Assembly: GCA_030747075.1 (NCBI GenBank)
Contig: JASLLL010000005.1
Coordinates: 48,216-112,215, forward strand
Source of the DNA: Gemmatimonadota bacterium
GTDB taxonomy: Bacteria > ARS69
DNA: 64,000 nt
Direction: 5' to 3'
Shown: positions 59,201-64,000 of the stretch, one piece after another
Layout of the letters: each line of letters opens with the position of its first letter
Position numbering within the stretch: the stretch's first letter is position 1
Position numbers and translations under genes: made by a program
The notes under the pieces: generated by a model
The model's input: only the letters and a program-made list of their open reading frames with translations
Databases searched by the model: none
Told to the model about the DNA's origin: nothing

Positions 59201-59344
59201 CCCGGCAAGGTCCCCGGCGCTCCGGCTGAACTCCGCCATCTGTTCCAGGTGTGCGGCCTCTTCCCCGGCGCGAGGCGAAGGGGGCGAAGACGAGTCGCCC
59301 GAACCGGGTCGATCACCCCTGCCGCTTTCGAAAGGCCTTCGCAT
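56252..59344 (-). CDS. Sigma-54-dependent transcriptional activator with TPR and GAF sensor domains
   Basis: A 1030-residue regulator. Residues about 30-480 are a TPR array of ten or more repeats (GDWDAAAFSFESALTLFREA is one). A GAF domain spans about 545-700. The AAA+ domain (about 715-945) has Walker A GETGTGKELLARAIH, the sigma-54 loop GHVKGAFTDAGRDKTGLFEQ and Walker B GTVFLDEIDK. A Fis-type helix-turn-helix ends the protein (NRSQAARLLGISRRGLLNKI). The loop reads GAFTDA in place of GAFTGA, a known active variant. No response-regulator receiver domain exists, so control comes through TPR- or GAF-bound signals. The sigma-70-family gene follows downstream, behind a sigma-54 promoter. Confidence 0.92.
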   Translation of the reverse strand: MRRPFESGRGDRPGSGDSSSPPSPRAGEEAAHLEQMAEFSRSAGDLAGALGYFDRILSGMREAGAPPGEVARILVEAARCRSQSGDCTGALELLDRAKASMDPTEGGPERLRILNERAYALTRLGDYDAAEECLDEAASAFLDTKTMTQMAHGQKCRGIIALRRGDWDAAAFSFESALTLFREAGDRPGMADSLNNLGLMEKNRGRWTHARGHLLKSLAVFEEVGDTLRVGWSLNNIGLVEFHLGNWETARAQWERALRTLEGIGNRLEIGTACLNLGNYHRHRRNWEVAEQFYSRAEKIAGQLGDARSVILAREFRGDLAVALEEHERARGIYQGALASARRLAPLGDLVLEVLRRQADLESHCGNGAAAQALLTEAEAVSAGLGENSEAGALRRLAARLAAMDGDIPAAAGSYRESLEIQRRFGSPYELAVTRLEFAAFRVENILDLDQAGADLREAVALFDHMGASYEAGCAYLTLARLETVLTEPTGDARGHLRQAMALLDRVGDEEDRMAVRRLHRDIDRRLEDESLTERNDLAVLNDAVGRVCAAEDSSARVSVMETTLKERLVASSAVLLLRGQDTTEWSPAAGSSKSEKECARIVRQVVALEGNGSFGPRPLVSTNPSVDSRFEKLPPEELEDTGSILFMPLFSEEEFLGGVHVARSREAGDFRQSEIDFVVGFAATAAMAVQEMRLEAVRRENLMLRRRLTGRDGFHGILTQSRRMLEIIELIEKIRSNESTVLLQGETGTGKELLARAIHASSARRDAPFVTINCAAISRSVLESELFGHVKGAFTDAGRDKTGLFEQASGGTVFLDEIDKTGRGFQQRLLRVVDRGEIRPVGSSEVIAIDARILCASNRDLRTRVEKSRFLEDLYYRLRVISIDIPPLRERREDVPLLVDHFLKRYATRQGDPPPRISSDAMSLLVAHDWPGNVRDLQHEVERIVATGEPGSVVEAGELSRELRPPDLPGRVLSPDGKRTLPSVVEALERDMVSKALQKTGGNRSQAARLLGISRRGLLNKIGRYHIPL

Positions 59345-59457
59345 TGCCCGCCGTCCTTCCCCGGGTGTGAAGAGGGTTCACTCCCGATGACCCAACTCCG
59401 CCTTTCGGGAACGAACGGGTCGCGGCGGGGGGGGAATGACGAAACCGCGACGGTTCC

Positions 59458-59718
59458 CTACAGCGTCTGCACAACTCGCACGAACTCGGCGAGAAGCCTC
59501 GAAGTCCACAGGTTCCAGTCTCCGCGCGCTGAGTGAGGCAGGCGGCCGGACTCCTCCGCCACCAGGACCTCGTCTCCTGCCGGATTCCCTGGTTCCACCT
59601 TCATCGGAATGTCCGGGTCCCCTTCCGTGAGGTCGCCGCCGGGGTTGGCCATGGCCGCCCCGGTAACGAACATCGCGAGCGTCAGGAACCACCATACACT
59701 TCGATACCGTCTGCGCAT
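59458..59718 (-). CDS. Small secreted protein of unknown function
   Basis: An 86-residue precursor with a convincing signal peptide (RRRYRSVWWFLTLAMFVTGA, cleavage after AMA). The mature peptide is only about 63 residues: an acidic start (NPGGDLTEGDPDIPMKVEPG) and a short amphipathic C-terminal helix (WTSRLLAEFVRVVQTL). I recognise no family. The ATG at 59718 is seven bases after GGAGG; a GTG two codons upstream is also in frame. It sits upstream of the sigma-54 activator on the same strand, 113 bases apart, with an AACCG/CGGTT hairpin just after the stop. It may be a small envelope or signalling peptide, but nothing shows this. Confidence 0.55.
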   Translation of the reverse strand: MRRRYRSVWWFLTLAMFVTGAAMANPGGDLTEGDPDIPMKVEPGNPAGDEVLVAEESGRLPHSARGDWNLWTSRLLAEFVRVVQTL

Positions 59719-59843
59719 GATCACGCCTCCTGCGATTCCCGCCGGGCGTTCGGCGGATCCCCGGGGAGCCCGCTGCGAAGGGGCTTCACACCCGAGGTTC
59801 CAACACTCTAGGAAGGAAGGGGCGAATCGTCAAATCGGGAGGG

Positions 59844-60107
59844 TCACCGACGCTGCCGCGAAGGTGCCGAAAGAGCGGCCCGGCCTCGCCAGAGCCCAAA
59901 AAGAAGCCCTCCGAAGCACGCCAGACCCATCCACCACAGCCCGAAGAAAGCCGTCATTTCGTTCAAGGGCTCAGCCAGTGACGGAAAAGGACGGACCAGC
60001 GCGGCCCGGAGTCCCAGCCATACTCCCTGAATCAGGAAGGCCCCCACGAGGATCGCCACCCAGTCCCCGATGAGACGCAGCCAGAATCGGTCTGTACGAT
60101 CACTCAT
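59844..60107 (-). CDS. Small integral-membrane protein, unknown function
   Basis: An 87-residue protein with two hydrophobic spans (WVAILVGAFLIQGVWLGL near 16-33 and FFGLWWMGLACFGGLLFGLW near 54-73), an Arg/Lys-rich N-terminus and a basic C-terminal tail (SAPSRQRR). Both ends are likely cytoplasmic by the positive-inside rule. No family is recognised. It follows the M23 peptidase gene after 57 bases on the same strand, so it may belong with the peptidase and SAM-hydrolase genes. Its codon use is like the neighbours', supporting a real gene. Confidence 0.6.
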   Translation of the reverse strand: MSDRTDRFWLRLIGDWVAILVGAFLIQGVWLGLRAALVRPFPSLAEPLNEMTAFFGLWWMGLACFGGLLFGLWRGRAALSAPSRQRR

Positions 60108-60164
60108 GGGCTTCTCACTCCCTCCGCTCAGACTGCGGCATGGTAGGAAGCTCCGCGATCCATG

Positions 60165-61508
60165 TCAACGAGTGGCATCATCGCCCGGAAGGGTGGGCCG
60201 CCGGGATTTCTCCCCGGAACCTGAGTCCTCGCTCCACCCCGGGAGCAGCGCCATCGACTCTCCGGTGACCGCGAGGGAGTCCGCAAGGTGCCACGCGATC
60301 TCGCGGCTCCGATCGAAGCTCTCCCGCTCTTCACCCGGCACGGATCTACCGGGAGGGGACTTCAGGCGAAGCGGATCCACGAAGTCGCCATTTCGCTTTA
60401 CGCGAAAGTCCAGATGCGGCCCCGTGGAAAGCCCCGTCGAACCGACGAGGCCGATGACCTGCCCCTGGGCCACACGAACTCCCCGACGAATCCCCTTGCC
60501 GAACTTCCAGAGGTGCGCGTAGCAGGTGGTGTAGGAAGAACTGTGACGAATCTCCACATAGTTCCCGTAACCACCCTTTCGCCCGGCAAAGGTGACCACA
60601 CCTTCTCCCAGGGCGCTCACCGGAGTCCCGCGCGGGGCCGCGTAGTCCACGCCCCAGTGTGGGCGGACGGTCTTCAAGATGGGATGACGACGCCGCGCGG
60701 AGAAACGCGAACTGATCCTCCGGTACTGGAGCGGCGACTTCAGAAACGCTCGGCGAACCGTGCTCCCTTCGTCATCGTACCAGTCCACCTTGCCTTCGTC
60801 GTCCTCGTAGCGGACGGCGCGTCCCGAAGCGCGGGCACCGTCATATTCGAGCGCGTAGATCTTCCCGAAGCCCAGGAACTCGCCATCCAGACGACGCTCC
60901 TCCACAAGCATGCGAAAGGAATCCTCCGAACGCGGTTCCGTCAGAAAATCCACCTCCCACCCGAGGAGGTCCGCGAAACGCATGACCAGATCCGCCTCGC
61001 CGCCCGCGGCGATCACCGACTCGTAGAGGCTCCCGTTGACCCGTCCGGTCACCGCGCGAAGTCGAATCTCCGGCTCACGAACCCGCATGGCGACGGAAGC
61101 CGAACCGGAGTCCGGGAATGTCACCACCACCGAGGTCAGCGCATCCCGGACGAGCGAGACTTCCCGAAGCGCTCCCCCCGTATCCCATGCCACTCCGACC
61201 GTCTCTCCGGGGAGAATCCGGCGGAGGTCAATCTCCTCGCCCAGAAGGCGTTCCGCCTCCATGCGCCAAGCCCCCGGCACATCCAGCCGGCGAAGCACGA
61301 GATCCAGCGGTTCCCCCTGCCCCACCTTTCGCGAGAGGCGGCGCAGGTCCTCCCCGGCGGGCTGTGCCTCGGGCGCTTCGATCACCGCGGTGATCGAATC
61401 CACGCCGCCGGACGATTCCCCGCACGGCCCGACGAGCCTCACAAGGACATAGAGCGCGAAGGCCGCCAGCAAAACGACCGCCCGTGTTCTGCCAAGCCGA
61501 CCGGTCAT
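60165..61508 (-). CDS. M23-family peptidoglycan metalloendopeptidase
   Basis: Cell-wall endopeptidase of 447 residues, anchored by an N-terminal hydrophobic segment (RAVVLLAAFALYVLVRLVG). The middle (about 50-270) resembles the LysM/OapA-like and beta domains of MepM-type enzymes. The catalytic domain follows with VRPHWGVDYAAPRGTPV (HX3D metal site near 290-294) and YNNY-like GYGNYVEIRHSSSYTTCYAHL. The second metal motif, normally HLHF or HLHY, reads GPHLDFRVK, so an Asp replaces the usual second His. HLDx versions occur in other bacterial M23 proteins, so it may still bind zinc. The tail ends in a long, probably disordered stretch. Start overlaps the SAM-hydrolase stop (ATGA). Confidence 0.87.
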   Translation of the reverse strand: MTGRLGRTRAVVLLAAFALYVLVRLVGPCGESSGGVDSITAVIEAPEAQPAGEDLRRLSRKVGQGEPLDLVLRRLDVPGAWRMEAERLLGEEIDLRRILPGETVGVAWDTGGALREVSLVRDALTSVVVTFPDSGSASVAMRVREPEIRLRAVTGRVNGSLYESVIAAGGEADLVMRFADLLGWEVDFLTEPRSEDSFRMLVEERRLDGEFLGFGKIYALEYDGARASGRAVRYEDDEGKVDWYDDEGSTVRRAFLKSPLQYRRISSRFSARRRHPILKTVRPHWGVDYAAPRGTPVSALGEGVVTFAGRKGGYGNYVEIRHSSSYTTCYAHLWKFGKGIRRGVRVAQGQVIGLVGSTGLSTGPHLDFRVKRNGDFVDPLRLKSPPGRSVPGEERESFDRSREIAWHLADSLAVTGESMALLPGWSEDSGSGEKSRRPTLPGDDATR

Positions 61509-62308
61509 CCGTCTCCCCCCGCGACAATCCTCACGCGTCGATTCGATGGTGGCCCGAGCACCCGGACGGCCCGCCCGCCATTCACCGCAATCTCCAGAGT
61601 CCCGCCCCCGCCAATGGTAAGGACGGGTTCTCCCCGCCCCACCTCGGCGTAGGCGTTGCGGATTCCCCGGATCTCCCGGTTCCCCACGCGAACGACAATG
61701 TCACGCCACGCGTCCCCGAATGCGGACCGCAGGAAACCCTCCTCCGCGCCGGTGACCAGGTTTCCGTAACCGTCCACCCAGTGGATCTCCGTATCCCAGA
61801 CCCTGCCCGTTCCAATCGGAGTGAACGAGCGCAGGCGAACCGGATCCGATGCGGCTTCTCCCAGCGCATCGAATGCCTCTCCGGCAGCCAGTCGACCGGC
61901 CGCCACGGCGAAGACATCCCGTCCGTCGAATGTCGTTCCGCGCCCGGGAGACACTTCCGGCGGGCGGGAGATCTCGCGATACTCCCAGCCGTCGGGGAAT
62001 CTCTCCGATGCATGGGAGAGGAGTCCGTTGTCCGGCCCCACGAAGAACCGACCCGCACCGGCGGCGATCAGCGCCCTGCGGTCCGTCCCGACCCCCGGGT
62101 CTACCACCACCAGATGGACCGTGCCCTCCGGGAACCGGTCCCACGCCCGCCCCACCAGCCAGGATGCCGCGCGCAGATCTCCCGGCATGACCGCGTGCGT
62201 CAGGTCCACGAGCGCGGCCTGCGGTGCCCGGGCGAGAAGGGCGCCCTTGACCTCTCCGATGTATGGATCTCGAAGGCCGTAGTCCGTCAGCAGCGTGACG
62301 ATCGGCAT
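61505..62308 (-). CDS. SAM hydrolase/SAM-dependent halogenase family protein (DUF62)
   Basis: Member of the family of SAM hydroxide adenosyltransferases and fluorinases, 267 residues, two domains. Landmarks are VTLLTDYGLRDPYIGEVKGA at the start, VHLVVVDPGVGTDRRALIAA with the conserved Asp and Arg, FVGPDNGLLS and, in domain two, WVDGYGNLVT. Family enzymes that turn SAM into adenosine and methionine use a third conserved residue, His in the sequence FHGRD. Here that block reads TTFDGRDVFAVAAG, so the His is Asp. Activity may be changed or lost. The gene is co-translated with the M23 peptidase. Confidence 0.87.
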   Translation of the reverse strand: MPIVTLLTDYGLRDPYIGEVKGALLARAPQAALVDLTHAVMPGDLRAASWLVGRAWDRFPEGTVHLVVVDPGVGTDRRALIAAGAGRFFVGPDNGLLSHASERFPDGWEYREISRPPEVSPGRGTTFDGRDVFAVAAGRLAAGEAFDALGEAASDPVRLRSFTPIGTGRVWDTEIHWVDGYGNLVTGAEEGFLRSAFGDAWRDIVVRVGNREIRGIRNAYAEVGRGEPVLTIGGGGTLEIAVNGGRAVRVLGPPSNRRVRIVAGGDG

Positions 62309-62420
62309 GAGTACTCCGCAAGTCAGGGAGAACAGGCTGGACGGAAAGCGGCGCCACCCCTTTTATAGCAGGCATGGATTGGATTCTGAAAGCCTCCTGT
62401 GTCCCCCTGCCGGAGTTCCT

Positions 62421-63608
62421 GTGAGACCTGTCGCCATTCTCTCCGCGGTCCGCACGCCCATTGGCCGCTTTCTGGGATCCCTCGCGGAGGTGTCGGCCTG
62501 CGACCTAGGAATCACTGCATCGCGTGAGGCAATCCGCCGGGCCGGGGTTTCGCAAGCGGACATTGGGGAGACCATCTTCGGCATGGCTCGTCAGGCAGGG
62601 AGCGGTCCCAACCCCGCCCGCCAGATTTCGATGGGCGCCGGAGTGCCGGAGACGGCGTGCGCATTCACGGTCAACAAGGCCTGCGCCAGCGGGCTCAAGT
62701 CGGTGACGCTGGCGGCCTCTGCCATTCTGGAGGGCGAAGCCCGCTTTGTACTCGCGGGAGGCGCGGAGAGCATGACCCGCGTCCCGCACTACCTGACGCA
62801 GGCACGCAACGGGTACCGCCTGGGGCATGCGGAGATCGTCGACGGGATGTACCTCGATGGATTCCATTGCCCGATCGCCGATCAACTCATGGGTGCCACC
62901 GCAGAGACGATCGCCGAACAACTGGGCCTCACCCGGACAGAGCAGGACGAATACGCCCTCCAAAGCCAGACGCGCGCGGCCGCTGCCCGGGACGCCGGTC
63001 GCTTCGACGACGAACGGGTTCCGGTGACCATCCCCGGGCGACGCGGTGAGACGCACGAGTTCACTCAAGACGAACATCTCCGCCCGGACACCACGCTGGA
63101 GAAACTGGCGCGTCTTCCTGCCGTCTTTCGCAAGGGAGGGACGGTCCATGCGGGGAACTCCTCCGGCATTACTGACGGAGCCGCCGCGCTCGTGCTGGCC
63201 GACGCCCGTGACGCACAGCGGGCCGGCACACCGCCTCTCGGATGGATCGTCGGCTGGGCTTCGGCGGGAGTCGGCGCGGAAGTGATGGGCCTCGGCCCGA
63301 TCCCCTCCATCCGCCGTCTCTTGGATCGAACGGGCTGGAAGCTCGCGGATGTGGATCTGATCGAACTCAACGAGGCCTTCGCCGCCCAGGTACTGGCCGT
63401 CGTCCGGGAACTGCAGATCGATCCGGAACGCATGAATGTGAACGGGGGTGCCATCGCGCTCGGGCATCCCATCGGTGCCACCGGCGCCCGCATCCTGGCG
63501 ACGCTCCTGCACGAAATGCGTCGGCGCGGGGCCGCGCGGGGGATCGCCACCCTTTGCGTGAGCGGCGGGATGGGCTACTCCGTCGCGGTCACGCGAGAGA
63601 AGCCCTGA
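62421..63608 (+). CDS. atoB: Acetyl-CoA acetyltransferase (thiolase)
   Basis: Thiolase II of 395 residues that condenses two acetyl-CoA or cleaves acetoacetyl-CoA. The active-site residues are in place: nucleophilic Cys in TVNKACASGLKSVTLAA (about 90), His in NGGAIALGHPIGATGAR (about 350) and Cys in IATLCVSGGMGYSVAV (about 380). FVLAGGAESMTRVPHYL and VHAGNSSGITDGAAAL support thiolase over KAS enzymes. The GTG at 62421 with GGAG six bases before it is the start; the upstream frame has no family features. Its length fits the biosynthetic class. It ends inside the convergent PTS IIA gene by 34 bases. No HMG-CoA or beta-oxidation partners are adjacent. Confidence 0.93.
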   Translation: MRPVAILSAVRTPIGRFLGSLAEVSACDLGITASREAIRRAGVSQADIGETIFGMARQAGSGPNPARQISMGAGVPETACAFTVNKACASGLKSVTLAASAILEGEARFVLAGGAESMTRVPHYLTQARNGYRLGHAEIVDGMYLDGFHCPIADQLMGATAETIAEQLGLTRTEQDEYALQSQTRAAAARDAGRFDDERVPVTIPGRRGETHEFTQDEHLRPDTTLEKLARLPAVFRKGGTVHAGNSSGITDGAAALVLADARDAQRAGTPPLGWIVGWASAGVGAEVMGLGPIPSIRRLLDRTGWKLADVDLIELNEAFAAQVLAVVRELQIDPERMNVNGGAIALGHPIGATGARILATLLHEMRRRGAARGIATLCVSGGMGYSVAVTREKP

Positions 63609-63964
63609 ACGATTCGCGCCGGATCCGTCTCCTGGCGGAACCACTCACGCGAAGCCTCCGTCCGGAATATCCACAGGAGGCGTGACAGCGTACTGATCAG
63701 TTGAGCTCTGGGCGGGAACCGGCCCACGACGCCTACGAAGAGATCCACCGGCAGCCCATCCGCCGCGCCAAAGGGCACCGGCTCAGCAGTCCGCACGAAT
63801 GCGGCCCGAACCGCCGTCACTCCCTCCACGCGAGCGTGAGGAAACGCCACGCCCCCGCCGATGGTCGTGGAGCAGACGACCTCCCGCGCGGCCATCCCGT
63901 CGCGGATGATTTCCGCAATGCCCGGGTCCCGGCCGCCCACGAGGGAGGCCACGTACCCGCGCAC
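63575..63964 (-). CDS. PTS IIA-like (EIIA-Ntr/fructose type) protein
   Basis: A 129-residue PTS EIIA type-2 domain. The phosphorylatable His is in TIGGGVAFPHARVEGV near residue 43; AREVVCSTTIGGG before it and VDLFVGVVGRFPPRAQLIS after it are family blocks. It is about 20 residues shorter at the N-terminus than most EIIA-Ntr proteins, so a start further upstream was considered, but a stop codon (TAA at 63967-63965) immediately precedes the GTG at 63964. It may therefore be translated by coupling to the upstream gene. Without a nearby EIIB or EIIC it is more likely regulatory than a sugar transporter part. Confidence 0.75.
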   Translation of the reverse strand: MRGYVASLVGGRDPGIAEIIRDGMAAREVVCSTTIGGGVAFPHARVEGVTAVRAAFVRTAEPVPFGAADGLPVDLFVGVVGRFPPRAQLISTLSRLLWIFRTEASREWFRQETDPARIVQGFSRVTATE

Positions 63965-64000
63965 TTACTCGGAGGTGGCGGCGGTCACCATCAGGCCGAC
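63965..64000 (-). CDS. C-terminal fragment of an upstream gene (runs off the window)
   Basis: The last eleven codons, reading VGLMVTAATSE and a TAA stop, are all that is visible of a gene lying beyond base 64000. The fragment is too short to identify. Its stop abuts the GTG of the PTS IIA-like gene. Fused or neighbouring transporters are often found with EIIA-Ntr-like proteins, but nothing here identifies one. Confidence 0.35.
   Translation of the reverse strand, partial: VGLMVTAATSE

Noticed and set aside
1-64000. CRISPR arrays, insertion sequences, prophage or rRNA genes
   Set aside because: No regular direct repeats, transposase motifs, phage structural genes or rRNA landmarks were seen. 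The single tyrosine recombinase is a housekeeping Xer protein.

Overview
The window is GC-rich, densely packed bacterial chromosome. Most genes sit in long co-directional runs whose starts and stops overlap by four bases (ATGA or GTGA). The gene content is that of a free-living, diderm-like bacterium: secreted and outer-membrane-type proteins, lipoproteins, a secreted S8 protease ending in a FlgD-like sorting module, and pyruvate:ferredoxin oxidoreductase. That protease tail and the sulfatase ending in LGYIH resemble proteins of Eisenbacteria and other FCB-related candidate phyla. This assignment is inference; the window holds no rRNA gene to test it.

Layout. 1-10.8 kb (minus strand) is a core housekeeping run: rpsA (partial), plsC, cmk, aroA, aroF, rluB, scpB, scpA, then xerD, uvrC and murJ. 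rpsT (plus) and proS (minus) converge on a shared hairpin at 11.2 kb. 12.99-18.64 kb (minus) is a bacterial microcompartment operon: two BMC-H hexamer proteins, three BMC-P pentamer (vertex) proteins, one tandem-domain BMC-T, a PduP-type aldehyde dehydrogenase carrying an N-terminal targeting helix, a PduS-type iron-sulfur protein and a class II aldolase. It looks like a metabolosome in which the aldolase makes an aldehyde that the dehydrogenase oxidises to an acyl-CoA inside the shell. The window contains no PduL, alcohol dehydrogenase or acetate kinase gene, so CoA and NADH recycling must be encoded elsewhere or be done differently.

19.3-31.1 kb holds a SatD-like HTH protein divergent from a GH13 glycosidase, a Pgi-type isomerase, a YceI protein, a putative beta-barrel protein with a lipoprotein, an MscS channel, tRNA-Leu(CAA) and tRNA-Ala(GGC), a LarA-family racemase, a sulfatase-like membrane enzyme and a secreted protein with a highly charged tail. 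31-42.7 kb holds an XdhC-like factor, the S8 protease, the 1195-residue NifJ, a GAF/SpoIIE phosphatase, a membrane-anchored cupin and CstA. 42.7-49.7 kb is a minus-strand run serC, serA, dcd, etfB, etfA, a PHP lipoprotein and a PAP2 phosphatase. 49.9-52.4 kb is a reverse-transsulfuration pair (cystathionine beta-synthase and a gamma-lyase/synthase).

52.4-64 kb contains recD2, a sigma-70-family factor, a large TPR-GAF-AAA+ sigma-54 activator, small envelope proteins, an M23 peptidase, a SAM hydrolase-family protein with an altered catalytic residue, a thiolase and a PTS IIA protein. A near-consensus sigma-54 promoter lies between the activator and the sigma-factor gene, with three regularly spaced GTTCAC repeats upstream. 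This suggests a cascade: activator plus sigma-54, then an alternative sigma factor. Several sigma-70-type promoters with 17-base spacers can be read by eye at rpsT, both tRNAs, cbs, the GH13 gene, the protease, nifJ and the microcompartment operon.
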